Positions 39,569-48,578 of a stretch of 64,000 bases of DNA are shown piece after piece; positions within the stretch are counted from its first letter, which is position 1, and every line of letters starts with the position of its first letter. The stretch lies in NCBI RefSeq assembly GCF_900112585.1, contig NZ_FOLY01000002.1, forward strand, positions 248,001 through 312,000. The letters run 5' to 3'. The position numbers were made by a program, and so were the translations under genes. Below the pieces are notes generated by a model. It worked only from the letters and a program-made list of their open reading frames with translations, was not told where the DNA came from and searched no databases. Source of the stretch: Kushneria avicenniae. GTDB lineage: Bacteria; Pseudomonadota; Gammaproteobacteria; Pseudomonadales; Halomonadaceae.

Positions 39569-41035
39569 ATGCAGCTCAACGATCCGCGTCTTTTCCGCCA
39601 GCTCGCCTACATCAACGGACAATGGACGGCCGGCGGCCGCAATCAGGACGAGCCCGTACTGGACCCGGCCAACGGCGAAATTATCGGGCACTGCGCGCTG
39701 CTGGACGCCGAACAGATCGCCGGCGCCGTCACTGCCGCCGAAGACGCCTTTATCAGCTGGCGAGCGCTGTCGGTAGAGGCGCGCGGCACTCGACTGACCC
39801 GGTGGTATCAGCTCCTGCATGAGCACCGTGAGGATCTGGCCCATCTGATGACGCTGGAGCAGGGCAAACCGCTGCGCGATGCTCGCGGCGAAGTGGACTA
39901 TGGCGCGAGCTTCATCCAGTGGTTTGCCGAGGAGGCCCGCCGCGCCTATGGCATGACGATCCCGAGTCATATCCCCAACGCCATGCTGGGCACGCTCAAG
40001 GAGCCGGTCGGGGTCTCGGCGATGTTCACACCCTGGAACTTCCCGCTGGCGATGATCACCCGCAAGGCAGGGGCGGCGCTGGCAGCGGGCTGTCCGGTGA
40101 TTGTCAAACCGGCCAACGAGACCCCGTTCACGGCGCTGGCCCTGGCAGAACTTGCCGAGCGCGCTGACATTCCACCGGGTGTCTTTAACGTGGTCACCGG
40201 GGAGCCGGCGACCGTCTCCGAGGTGCTGTGTACCGATAGCCGGGTGCGCTCGATCTCGTTCACCGGTTCCACCCGCGTGGGCAAACTGTTGATGCGTCAG
40301 AGCGCCGGTAGCGTCAAGCGCATGTCGCTGGAGCTGGGCGGCAATGCGCCCTTTATTGTCTGTGAGGATGTCGATGTGGACGAGGCTGCCCGCGAGGCGG
40401 TGGCGGCGAAATTCCAGACCGCCGGGCAGGACTGTCTGGCGGCCAATCGCATCTTCGTGCATCGGCGCATTTACGACCGCTTTCTGGAACGTTTTGCCGT
40501 GCACATGAAGGCGCTACGGGTCGGCAGCGGCATGATGGAGGTCGATATCGGCCCGCTGATTCACCGTCGCGCCGTCGAGGCGGCTCAGGCCCTTGTCGAG
40601 GACGCGCTCGACAAGGGCGCGCGGCTGGTAGCCGGTAACCAGTCGATGGCGCCGGGGGCCAACTTCTTCATACCCACGCTGCTGGCCGACATCACTTCCG
40701 AAATGCGTGTCTTTCGTGAGGAGACCTTCTCGCCGGTGGCGGGCGTGTGCGCTTTCGACGATGACGAGGCGGTCGTGGCGGCGGCCAATGATACCGAGTA
40801 CGGGCTGGCGGCCTATGTCTACAGCAACGACGTCAAACGCATCTGGAAGATGATGCGCGGACTCGAGTACGGCATGGTCAGCGTCAATACGCTGAAAATG
40901 ACCGGTGCTCCGATTCCCTTTGGTGGGATCAAGCAGTCGGGGCTGGGCCGCGAAGGTGGCGCTCAGGGGCTGGAGGAGTATCTGGACACCAAATACTTCT
41001 GCTTGGGCAACATGCCGGGCCCGTCAGGAAGCTGA
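39569..41035 (+). CDS. NAD(P)-dependent aldehyde dehydrogenase, succinate-semialdehyde dehydrogenase-like
   Basis: ALDH of the GabD/Ssd type, 488 residues. Cofactor region FTPWNFPLAMITRK and FTGSTRVGKLLM, catalytic Glu in LELGGNAPFIV, and catalytic Cys in TAGQDCLAANRIFVH (Gln-x-Cys). C-terminal GLGREGGAQGLEEYLDTKY. In Halomonas the ectoine pathway ends with a DoeC enzyme of this kind acting on aspartate semialdehyde. Placement directly before eutB and eutC suggests a semialdehyde from (hydroxy)ectoine breakdown as the substrate. That is inference; succinate semialdehyde is the default family substrate. AGGAGGTGAC precedes the ATG. eutB follows after 111 bases, plausibly in one operon. Confidence 0.85.
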   Translation: MQLNDPRLFRQLAYINGQWTAGGRNQDEPVLDPANGEIIGHCALLDAEQIAGAVTAAEDAFISWRALSVEARGTRLTRWYQLLHEHREDLAHLMTLEQGKPLRDARGEVDYGASFIQWFAEEARRAYGMTIPSHIPNAMLGTLKEPVGVSAMFTPWNFPLAMITRKAGAALAAGCPVIVKPANETPFTALALAELAERADIPPGVFNVVTGEPATVSEVLCTDSRVRSISFTGSTRVGKLLMRQSAGSVKRMSLELGGNAPFIVCEDVDVDEAAREAVAAKFQTAGQDCLAANRIFVHRRIYDRFLERFAVHMKALRVGSGMMEVDIGPLIHRRAVEAAQALVEDALDKGARLVAGNQSMAPGANFFIPTLLADITSEMRVFREETFSPVAGVCAFDDDEAVVAAANDTEYGLAAYVYSNDVKRIWKMMRGLEYGMVSVNTLKMTGAPIPFGGIKQSGLGREGGAQGLEEYLDTKYFCLGNMPGPSGS

Positions 41036-41146
41036 GCCGATGCCGCTTGACCGGGGCGCCTTGAAGCGCTCCGACACAGGCGCCAGGGTAGAACGGTTTT
41101 AGAGCAAGACACTCTGGCGCACCTGCCTTCACCGATCGAGCCTCCC

Positions 41147-42169
41147 ATGATCTGCGAGCCTGTCACCCTGCATGATATCTATCTCGCCCGTGCCCGGATC
41201 GCGGGTCAAGCGATGAGGACGCCGCTGGTGAAGTCTGTCTCGCTCTCAGAGCGTTTCGAGGCCGAGGTCTATCTCAAGCTCGAGACCCTGCAGCCCAGCG
41301 GCGCCTTCAAGCTGCGGGGAGCGCTCAACGCCATCGCTGCGCTGGATGAGGCCACGCTGTCGCGTGGTGTGACCACGGCTTCGACCGGCAATCATGGTCG
41401 GGCGGTCGCCTGGGCGGCCTCCCGGCTGGAGACGCGCGCCATCATCTGCGTCTCCGGCCTGGTGCCGGCCAACAAGATCGCCGCCATCGAGGTGCTGGGT
41501 GCCGAGGTTCGAACGGTCGGGCGCAGTCAGGATGACGCCTTTGTCGAGGCGCGGCGGCTGGTCGCGGAGGAGGGAATGACGCTGATCGAGCCCTTCGATG
41601 ATCCGTTGACCGCGGCCGGGCAGGGCACCATCGGTCTGGAGCTGATGGAAGATGTCCCTGAACTGGACCGGGTGCTGATGGGGCTTTCCGGCGGTGGCCT
41701 GCTGGGCGGTATCGGTCGCGCCGTGCGCGCCATCAACCCGCAGGTGCGCGTCACCGGCGTGAGCATGACAGAAGGCGCGGCGATGATCGAAAGCCTGGCG
41801 GCCGGTCATCCGGTGATGGTCGAGGAGGTCGAGACGCTGGCGGATTCGCTGGGCGGCGGCATCGGGCTTGAAAATCGCTGTACCTGGTCGCTGGTTCGAG
41901 AGGTGATGAGCGATCACTGTCAGGTCAGCGAGCGCGCCATCGCTGCCGCCATGGTGCACTTTCTGGACGTCGAGAAGATGCTGGTGGAAGGGGCGGCAGT
42001 CGTCGGGCTGGCGGCGCTCGAAGAGCATGCCATCGATATTCGCGGCGAGAAGGTCGCGCTGATCGTGTCGGGGAACGGCGTAGACATGGCCACCTGGCAA
42101 CGGGCAAAAGCCATGATCGATACCAGCACCATTACGCAGGAGACCGGGAGCGAACATGGAGCTTTATAA
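41147..42169 (+). CDS. eutB: EutB-like PLP-dependent dehydratase (hydroxyectoine utilisation)
   Basis: Fold-type II PLP enzyme related to threonine/serine dehydratases and beta-hydroxyaspartate dehydratase. The Schiff-base Lys is in SGAFKLRGALNAI (about residue 54). The substrate loop is TASTGNHGRAVAWA (about 80), and the phosphate-binding Gly-rich loop LSGGGLLGGIGRAVR is at about 185. Length is 340 residues, with no regulatory ACT domain, so it is a catabolic type. Its reading frame overlaps eutC by 14 bases. The eutBC pairing is diagnostic of hydroxyectoine utilisation clusters in rhizobia and Roseobacter. The rest of that cluster (eutD/eutE or doeA/doeB) is not in the window. A plain threonine/serine dehydratase remains possible. 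Confidence 0.75.
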   Translation: MICEPVTLHDIYLARARIAGQAMRTPLVKSVSLSERFEAEVYLKLETLQPSGAFKLRGALNAIAALDEATLSRGVTTASTGNHGRAVAWAASRLETRAIICVSGLVPANKIAAIEVLGAEVRTVGRSQDDAFVEARRLVAEEGMTLIEPFDDPLTAAGQGTIGLELMEDVPELDRVLMGLSGGGLLGGIGRAVRAINPQVRVTGVSMTEGAAMIESLAAGHPVMVEEVETLADSLGGGIGLENRCTWSLVREVMSDHCQVSERAIAAAMVHFLDVEKMLVEGAAVVGLAALEEHAIDIRGEKVALIVSGNGVDMATWQRAKAMIDTSTITQETGSEHGAL

Positions 42170-43106
42170 CCGCACGCAGATTCAGGAGGTCGTTGAGCTC
42201 GACCAGGCAGCGCTTGAGGCCGTGGAAGCCGGTTTCCGCGCGCTGGGGCAGGGCCGGGTAGTACAGCCGCCGATTCTCTCCATGGCGATCGAGGAGTCCA
42301 ACGGCGAGGTCGACGTCAAGACCGCTCATATTCGCGGCAATGAGCGCTTTGCCATCAAGGTCAGCCCCGGCTTTTTTGATAACCCTTTGATCGGCCTGCC
42401 GAGTCTCAACGGACTGATGATCGTTTTCTCGGCAAAAACTGGTCTGGTCGAGGCCGTGCTTTTTGACGAGGGCTATCTCACCGACATCCGTACGGCGCTG
42501 GCCGGTGCCATTGCCGCGAAGCATCTCGCGCGCAAGGACAGCCGGCGCGCGGCCGTCATCGGCGCCGGGGTTCAGGCCGAGCTGCAGGTGGCCGCGCTCA
42601 AACTGGTCCGTGATATCGATACCGTCGATGTCTGGGCGCGCGACACCGACCGTGCCGAGGCGTATGCCGCACGCATGCGCGCGCGCTTTGAAGGGCTCAC
42701 CGTCAACGTGCACGGTGACATTGAAAGCGCCTGTCGTGAGGCGGATGTCATCATCACCACCACGCCGTCGAAGTCGCCGCTGCTCAAGGCCGAACACCTG
42801 TCCAACGGCGTACATGTCACCGCGATGGGCTCTGACAGCCCGGAAAAGCGCGAACTGGACGTGTCGGTGATGACGCGCGCCGACGCCTTCGTGGTCGATA
42901 CCCGCGCACAGAGCGAGACCAACGGCGAGCTCAAAGTCTGGGCCGGTAATACGGTGCCCTTTGAGGCACACGAGATGGGTCAGGTCATCGCTGCCGGGTC
43001 GTCACCGCGCATCGGGCGTGATCAGATCACGGTGTGTGATCTGACCGGCACCGGCGTACAGGACACGGCGATTGCCGGGTTTGCGCTGAAAAGGCTGACG
43101 GCGTAG
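42156..43106 (+). CDS. eutC: EutC-like ornithine cyclodeaminase/mu-crystallin family reductase
   Basis: NAD(P)-binding protein of the ornithine cyclodeaminase fold, 316 residues. N-terminal catalytic part KTAHIRGNERFAIKVSPGFF and the Rossmann segment RRAAVIGAGVQAELQVAAL. Then VDVWARDTDRAEAYAARM, VIITTTPSKSPLL, and the conserved DLTGTGVQDTAIA end. Family members include alanine dehydrogenase, iminosuccinate reductase (BhcD) and EutC. The tight link to eutB suggests that the two act in sequence, dehydratase then imine reductase. This is inference from BhcB/BhcD homology. Its last base lies about 110 bases before a separately started SDR gene. Confidence 0.75.
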   Translation: MELYNRTQIQEVVELDQAALEAVEAGFRALGQGRVVQPPILSMAIEESNGEVDVKTAHIRGNERFAIKVSPGFFDNPLIGLPSLNGLMIVFSAKTGLVEAVLFDEGYLTDIRTALAGAIAAKHLARKDSRRAAVIGAGVQAELQVAALKLVRDIDTVDVWARDTDRAEAYAARMRARFEGLTVNVHGDIESACREADVIITTTPSKSPLLKAEHLSNGVHVTAMGSDSPEKRELDVSVMTRADAFVVDTRAQSETNGELKVWAGNTVPFEAHEMGQVIAAGSSPRIGRDQITVCDLTGTGVQDTAIAGFALKRLTA

Positions 43107-43219
43107 CGCACAGCGCGTTCGGAAGCGGTCCGTCAGCGTCAGGCGAGCGCTTTGTTGACTGGCGCACCCGGCCGCGCCTTGCCAGGGTGTCATGACTGTT
43201 TCATCCGTCAGGAGAACTC

Positions 43220-44110
43220 ATGCGCATTCTGTTTACGGGCGGTAGCGGCAAGGCCGGCCGCCACGCGACCGCCTATCTTCGCGACCAGGGGCATCAGGTC
43301 ACCAATCTGGATTGGGCGCCATGCAATGTGCCCGGCATCGCCACTCTGACCACCGACCTGACCGATGCAGGCCAGGTCTTTAACGCCTGCCGGGCCTACG
43401 CCAGCCTTGATGAGCTGGAGCCGGGCACTGGCGTGCCGCACTACGATGCCATCGTTCACTTTGCGGCTATCCCGGCCATCCTGCACCGGCCGGATAACGA
43501 GACGTATCGTATTAACACGCTGGGCACCTACAACGTGCTGGATGCCGCCACCATACTGGGCATCCCCAAGGTCATTTTTGCCTCCAGCGAAACCACCTAC
43601 GGCATCTGTTTTGCCGATGGCGAGGTCAAGCCGGACTATTTGCCGGTGGATGAAGCGCATCCCACCGTGCCGCAGGACAGCTATGCCATGAGCAAGGTGG
43701 TCAACGAGGTCACCGCGCGCTCCTTTCAGGCGCGCTCCGGCATCGATATCTATGGCCTTCGCATCAATAACGTGATCGAACCTCACGAGTATCGCGAGCT
43801 GTTTCCGGCGTTCATGGAGAATCCCGCTCTTCGTCGGCGCAACATCTTTGCCTACATCGATGCGCGTGACCTGGGCCGAATGGTCGACTGCTGCCTGCAG
43901 ACGAGCGGTCTGGGTTATGAAGTGTTCAACATGGCCAATGATGATCTATCGGTAAGTCTGACCAGCGCCGAGGTGATCGAACGCTTCTACCCGGAAGTGC
44001 CCCTCAAGCGAGAGATGGGCGAGTTCGAAACCTTTTACAGCAATGAAAAGGCGCGCCGACTGGTCGGTTTCGTGCCGCAGCACTCCTGGCGGAATGAGCT
44101 GGATCAGTAG
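43220..44110 (+). CDS. NAD(P)-dependent SDR-family epimerase/dehydratase-like oxidoreductase
   Basis: Extended short-chain dehydrogenase of 296 residues. Nucleotide motif LFTGGSGKAGRHATAYL (Gly-x-x-Gly-x-x-Gly) and catalytic Tyr-x-x-x-Lys in SYAMSKVVNE, with an upstream Ser in FASSETTYG. It resembles NAD-dependent sugar epimerases and uronate-dehydrogenase-like SDR proteins, but I cannot name the substrate. AGGAG upstream of the ATG fixes the start. It has its own terminator at 44174-44210 and probably its own promoter, so membership of the eut cluster is uncertain. Confidence 0.8.
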   Translation: MRILFTGGSGKAGRHATAYLRDQGHQVTNLDWAPCNVPGIATLTTDLTDAGQVFNACRAYASLDELEPGTGVPHYDAIVHFAAIPAILHRPDNETYRINTLGTYNVLDAATILGIPKVIFASSETTYGICFADGEVKPDYLPVDEAHPTVPQDSYAMSKVVNEVTARSFQARSGIDIYGLRINNVIEPHEYRELFPAFMENPALRRRNIFAYIDARDLGRMVDCCLQTSGLGYEVFNMANDDLSVSLTSAEVIERFYPEVPLKREMGEFETFYSNEKARRLVGFVPQHSWRNELDQ

Positions 44111-44173
44111 CTCCGGCATGGTAAATGGGGCCGTACCACAGGGATGCTGTGAGCCCGGCTTCCGAGCTAACGA

Positions 44174-44210
44174 AACAGGGAGGGCGCGCGATGGCGTCCT
44201 CCCTGTTTTT
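44174..44210 (+). terminator. Terminator between the SDR gene and zwf
   Basis: AACAGGGAGG / CCTCCCTGTT stem, 14-base loop, then a T5 tract for the plus-strand SDR gene. The minus-strand zwf converges on it. Confidence 0.85.
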
Positions 44211-44271
44211 CTGCCGGCTTGAACGCTTTGCTTTCCGATCACCGAGCGGCGGTCAGTGGTGCTGACTGACC

Positions 44272-45852
44272 TTATTTCCGTCTTGAGCTGCCCGGGACTG
44301 GTGCCACGCCCGGGCCGGTCACCTCGCCGATCTTGTGCCACTGACGGCCATCACGCTCAAGTAGCTCGCTCGCGCTCTGGGGGCCTTCAGAGCCGGCCTC
44401 GTAGCCTTCGACGCTGTTATCCTCGGCCCAGGCATCGAGGAAGGGCTGTACGGCGCGCCAGCTGTTCTCGATCGTATCCACACGCTGAAACAGCATCTGA
44501 TCGCCGGTCAGACAGTCATAGATCAGGGTCTCGTAGCCGGTCGCCGCCGGCAGATCGAAGAAGTCCTTGTAGGCGAAGCCCATCTTGACGGTATCCATTT
44601 CAAGCTCCGGTCCCGGGCGCTTGGCCTGGAAGTCGAACCACATGCCCTCGTTGGGTTGAAGCTGAATGATCAGCCAGTTGGAGTTCATTTGCGCCACATC
44701 GGTACCGCGAAACTGAGCATAGGGGGCGGGTTTGAAGCAGATGGCGATCTCGGTATCACGCGCGCTCAGGCGTTTGCCGGTGCGCAGATAGAAGGGCACG
44801 TTCACCCAGCGCCAGTTGTCGACCATCATCTTCATGGCGACATAGGTTTCGGTGTTGCTGTCCTCGGCGACATCGGGCTCGTCGCGATAACCGGGCACAT
44901 CGCTGTCATTGACGTGGCCGGCGCGGTACTGGCCTCGCACCGAGTTATGGTGCACTTCTTCCCGCGGCCAGGGGCGCAGGGCACCCAGCACCTTGGCCTT
45001 TTCGCTGCGCAGCGCGTCAGCGCCAAAGGCGGCCGGCGGTTCGATCGCGACCATGGCGAGCAGCTGGAACAGGTGGTTGGGCACCATGTCCCGCATGGCG
45101 CCGCTCTTTTCGTAGAACTTGCCGCGGGTCTCGACGCCTACGGTTTCGGCAGCCGTGATCTGGATATGGTCGATGTAGTGATTGTTCCAGAAGGGCTCGA
45201 ACAGCACATTGGCAAAGCGGGCGACCAGAATGTTCTGCACGGTCTCCTTGCCCAGAAAGTGATCGATCCGGTAGATCTGCTCTTCCTTCATGACTTCCAG
45301 CAGCTGCGCGTTGAGCGCTTTCGCCGATTCCAGATCGTGGCCGAAGGGCTTTTCCACCACCAGGCGGCGATAGCGGTTATCGCCTTCCTTCATCAGATCG
45401 GCCTTGCCAAGTCCGGTGGCAATGTCGCCGAAAAAGCGCGGCGCGGTGGCGCAGTAAAACAGGGCGTTATCGCTGTCGGCCTGCTCGAGATGGCTTCTGA
45501 TCTGTTCAAAAACGTCCGATTGGGTGAAATCGCCCTGCAGATAGTGAATGCGCTGGGCAAAATCCTGCCAGTGGTCTTCATCGAGTTCATGACCGCCGCC
45601 TTCGGCGTGCTTGTCGGCGGCCTTGTCGGCGATAAAATCCTTCAGGTGCGTGCGAAAGCCGTCATCGTCGTGCTCGGCAATATCGACCCCGACGATGGTC
45701 ATGCCGCGGTCCAGCAGGCCGTCGCGGTCCAGGTTATAAAGCGAGGGGACCAGCAAGCGCTTCACCAGATCGCCACTGGCACCGAAGATGAACATGGTGG
45801 TGTTATCGGCCGGAGGGGCATTTTTGGGCTGCTGACTGTCGGTCTGGGTCAT
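44272..45852 (-). CDS. zwf: Zwf, glucose-6-phosphate 1-dehydrogenase
   Basis: First enzyme of the oxidative pentose phosphate and Entner-Doudoroff routes: oxidises glucose-6-phosphate to 6-phosphogluconolactone with NADP+. Coenzyme motif FIFGASGDLVKRLLVPSL near the start, active-site RIDHFLGKETVQNILV (about residue 205), and FEPFWNNHYIDHIQITAAE. Length is 526 residues, longer than the E. coli enzyme through an N-terminal Gln/Asn/Pro segment and a C-terminal tail. The start has GAGGCGAG upstream. It stands alone; the pgl and edd genes are not adjacent. Confidence 0.96.
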   Translation of the reverse strand: MTQTDSQQPKNAPPADNTTMFIFGASGDLVKRLLVPSLYNLDRDGLLDRGMTIVGVDIAEHDDDGFRTHLKDFIADKAADKHAEGGGHELDEDHWQDFAQRIHYLQGDFTQSDVFEQIRSHLEQADSDNALFYCATAPRFFGDIATGLGKADLMKEGDNRYRRLVVEKPFGHDLESAKALNAQLLEVMKEEQIYRIDHFLGKETVQNILVARFANVLFEPFWNNHYIDHIQITAAETVGVETRGKFYEKSGAMRDMVPNHLFQLLAMVAIEPPAAFGADALRSEKAKVLGALRPWPREEVHHNSVRGQYRAGHVNDSDVPGYRDEPDVAEDSNTETYVAMKMMVDNWRWVNVPFYLRTGKRLSARDTEIAICFKPAPYAQFRGTDVAQMNSNWLIIQLQPNEGMWFDFQAKRPGPELEMDTVKMGFAYKDFFDLPAATGYETLIYDCLTGDQMLFQRVDTIENSWRAVQPFLDAWAEDNSVEGYEAGSEGPQSASELLERDGRQWHKIGEVTGPGVAPVPGSSRRK

Positions 45853-45961
45853 GAACTCGCCTCATGCATTGCGTACGTATGGACGGGGCGGCGCGGTGCG
45901 CCCTTTTATAAAGCGTAATGCAAATGCGAGGTTATGCCTCATCGATCAATCGCCTGAAGGG

Positions 45962-46777
45962 TCAGGTGTCGCGATCGGCGGGATCCCTGGCGCTTTGAGA
46001 GTGTTCGGGAGGCGACGCATCGTCACCGTTCATGCGATCCAGTCGGGTGCGCAACTCGCGGACTTCCTCGGTCAGTTCACATATCTGGTGATAGAGCGCC
46101 CGGGTCATGTCACGCTGGGCGCGTGCCTCGCGGGACTCACGCTCGCTGTCATCGGCAATGAAGATCGAGCTGATGTAGGCAGCAAAGCTGCCGAATAGCC
46201 CCACGCCGCCAATCATCAGCAAAACGGCGACCACACGGCCCAGGGTGGTGATCGGATAGTAGTCGCCGTAGCCCACGGTCGTGACGGTGACGATCGCCCA
46301 CCACAGCGCGTCCTCGGCGGTTTCGATCGGGCTTTGCGGGTTGGGGCTTTCCACCATCAGCATGGTGATGGCGCCAAAGGCCACCAGCAGCACGGTGGCA
46401 GTAGCGGCCGAGGCGAATACACCCTCGGCGCGGTTGCGAAACAGAAGGCGCCAGATCATCTCCATCGATTTGACCGCTCGCAGCACTCTGAGCACCTGCA
46501 CCACCCGAAACATGCGCGCGCCCTGAAACAGGCCGGCCGGAATGCACGCCAGCAGATCGATCCAGCCCCAGCGCATATAGGCCAGTTTGCTCTCGGCGCG
46601 CACGAAGCGCTGGCAAAAATCGATGAAAAAGAAGAAGCAGACGATGTAGTCCATGTACTGGAGCAGGCGGGCAAGCTCGGGAGGCAGCCTGAACAGCAGA
46701 CTGGCCGCCATGGCAGCGATCACATAGATCGACAGGACAAGAATGAACAGCTGAAAGGGGGTGACGCGCTCTTTCAT
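45962..46777 (-). CDS. Voltage-gated-type potassium channel protein
   Basis: Six-helix cation channel subunit of 271 residues. S1-S3 lie in the first 85 residues (FILVLSIYVIAAMAASLLF, YIVCFFFFIDFCQRF). An S4-like segment with spaced basic residues, RMFRVVQVLRVLRAVKSM, is at about 87-105. The selectivity filter is TVTTVGYGDYYP (GYGD) before S6 at about 175-215. A cytoplasmic C-terminus of about 60 residues forms a predicted coiled coil (HQICELTEEVRELRTRLDRM). It resembles KvAP-like bacterial channels. It could help potassium balance in osmotic stress, but nothing in its neighbours (zwf, argC) says so. Confidence 0.88.
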   Translation of the reverse strand: MKERVTPFQLFILVLSIYVIAAMAASLLFRLPPELARLLQYMDYIVCFFFFIDFCQRFVRAESKLAYMRWGWIDLLACIPAGLFQGARMFRVVQVLRVLRAVKSMEMIWRLLFRNRAEGVFASAATATVLLVAFGAITMLMVESPNPQSPIETAEDALWWAIVTVTTVGYGDYYPITTLGRVVAVLLMIGGVGLFGSFAAYISSIFIADDSERESREARAQRDMTRALYHQICELTEEVRELRTRLDRMNGDDASPPEHSQSARDPADRDT

Positions 46778-46809
46778 CGAGGATTTCCGTCACGGCTGAT
46801 CGGGATAAT

Positions 46810-46844
46810 GGCCTCCCGCGGCGCTGCCAGCGCCGTGGGAGGCC
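46810..46844 (-). terminator. Hairpin after argC
   Basis: Arms GGCCTCCC and GGGAGGCC enclose an inner GGCGCT/AGCGCC pair. On the minus strand only ATTATCC follows, so termination is possible but not classical. Confidence 0.5.
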
Positions 46845-46861
46845 GTCAGACAGGGTCTGGT

Positions 46862-47809
46862 TCAGCGAGAGAGGCCGGTGGTCTCTTCAAGCCCCAGATG
46901 AATGTTCATGTTCTGAACGGCGGCGCCGGCGGCGCCCTTGCCCAGGTTATCCATGCGCGAGACGAGCGCCAGTCTTTCGTCGTTGCCGAACACGCACAGA
47001 TCGACGCGATTGGTGCCGTTGCAGGCTGTCACGTCAAAGAAACCATTGTCGAGTGCCTCGCTGTCCTGCGCGGCCATGACGTTGACGAAGGAAGCGTCGT
47101 CATAGTGGGCCTGCCAGGCTCGGGTAATGCTCTCGACAGTCGTGCCTTCGGGCAGATGCGAGCGCTGAAGCGGAATGTTGACCGACAATCCTTTCAGGAA
47201 ATGGCCCACGATCGGGGTAAATACCGGCGAGCGCTCGAGACCGCCGTGAATGCGCATCTCCGGAAGGTGCTTGTGGACAAGCGTCAGAGCGTAGGGGCGC
47301 GGGGCATCCAGAGAGCCATCCGTTGCGGCCTCGAACTCGGCAATCATCTTCTTGCCGCCGCCGCTGTAGCCGGTCAGCGAAAAGGCCGAGAAGGGATAGT
47401 CCGGCGGCAGCAATCCGGCATCAATCAGCGGGCGCACCAGCATGATGAAGGCGCTGGCATGACAGCCCACGTTGGCGATGCGCTTGCTTTCGCGGATGCG
47501 CTCGCGCTGGCCCGGCGTCATTTCCGGCAGGCCATAGGTCCAGTCGGGGTCGGTACGAAATGCGGTGCTGGCATCGATCAGGCAGGTGTCCGGATTGTCC
47601 ACCAGCGAGGCAGCTTCCCGCGAGGCCTCATCCGGCAGACAGAGAAAGACGACATCGGCCTGATTGATCAGGCGTGCGCGCTCGTCACGCTCCTTGCGGC
47701 GATCGCTTGCGATGCGCAGCACTTCGATATCGTCGCGCGTCTGCAGATAGTCAAAGATTCTCAGGCCGGTCGTGCCTTCCTGACCATCCACAAATACCCT
47801 GAACGTCAT
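46862..47809 (-). CDS. argC: ArgC, N-acetyl-gamma-glutamyl-phosphate reductase (short, type 2)
   Basis: NADPH-dependent third step of arginine synthesis, reducing N-acetylglutamyl phosphate to its semialdehyde. The nucleophile Cys is in [13 protein letters not shown] (about residue 150). The N-terminal Rossmann motif [17 protein letters not shown] is short and lacks the longer extension. At 315 residues it fits the short ArgC2 form rather than the 340-350 residue type. GAGGT upstream of the ATG supports the start. No other arg genes adjoin, and whether it is the cell's only argC cannot be told from this window. Confidence 0.93.
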   Translation of the reverse strand: MTFRVFVDGQEGTTGLRIFDYLQTRDDIEVLRIASDRRKERDERARLINQADVVFLCLPDEASREAASLVDNPDTCLIDASTAFRTDPDWTYGLPEMTPGQRERIRESKRIANVGCHASAFIMLVRPLIDAGLLPPDYPFSAFSLTGYSGGGKKMIAEFEAATDGSLDAPRPYALTLVHKHLPEMRIHGGLERSPVFTPIVGHFLKGLSVNIPLQRSHLPEGTTVESITRAWQAHYDDASFVNVMAAQDSEALDNGFFDVTACNGTNRVDLCVFGNDERLALVSRMDNLGKGAAGAAVQNMNIHLGLEETTGLSR

Positions 47810-48578
47810 GGTCTACCTCGCGCAAGTGATGATATGCAGTCGTTGATTCATGACATTGTACGCCTTCAGCACACATGTGCACCCGACGTTGCGCTGGTCC
47901 TGTCCCGGGGGATTGATGATGTGATCAACATCTCCACAAGACAGGCGACGACACCGCATGGCATGACCCCCTGAACTGGTATTGACCTGCTGAAACAAAA
48001 AGCGCCTGTTGAAACATCGCCGTGACTTATGGTGAGTCTTTTGGAATCGCATTCATTCGAGGATGACGGGCATGTCGCTGCCAAAAGAAGGGTAACCATG
48101 TCATTTCAGTGACCTGGTGAGACAACAAAACGGCCGATCGCTGGTCTACAAGGACTGGTTTATAACATTGGTGACCGGGTCGTCGGTGCCTTTAAACCGG
48201 CAAATCCGTATTCAACGACTTGAAAGGCGCATCCTTGAAGGTATGGCAGTGTCAGAGGTTACACAAAGAGGTTGCACAACGAATGACCATCAAAACGACA
48301 TTATTGACCCGTCACCCGCCGGGCAAGAGTTGCCCGGCGCATGATTAACCGGAAAAAGTGCTTTCAAAGTGCCTGTTTTCCCATTTTTTTGACTGATCAG
48401 GACGCTTTGTCTCATCACTCCTTCGCTTTATCCCGTACTCGATAGCTCCATACCTTTGTATCGGCATCACTCATGTCGCTTGTGCCATTTGCACTCTTTG
48501 CGCTGCGTTTTTGCGCCAGAAATGATTAATGCATCGATCAGACAGGAAGCAGATGGAGGGGATGTTCATAATGTCACC
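47810..48578. other. Gene-poor region between argC and the GGDEF gene
   Basis: About 770 bases, somewhat AT-richer than its flanks, with no gene I can support. The frame at 48117-48344 (75 residues) has no family resemblance or good start. It probably contains the divergent promoters of argC and the diguanylate cyclase, plus the hairpin at 48317-48339. Confidence 0.5.
48317..48339. other. Ten-base-pair hairpin in the argC-GGDEF gap
   Basis: CGCCGGGCAA / TTGCCCGGCG around a GAG loop. No T-tract follows. It may be a transcript-end structure of an unannotated small RNA or a protein-binding palindrome. Confidence 0.5.

Noticed and set aside
46334-47974. 546-residue plus-strand frame opposite the potassium channel and argC
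   Set aside because: Covers two unrelated real genes on the other strand and reads as low-complexity His/Gly/Arg sequence.
48117-48344. 75-residue plus-strand ORF in the argC-GGDEF gap
   Set aside because: No Shine-Dalgarno of note, no family resemblance, and its end runs into the hairpin.
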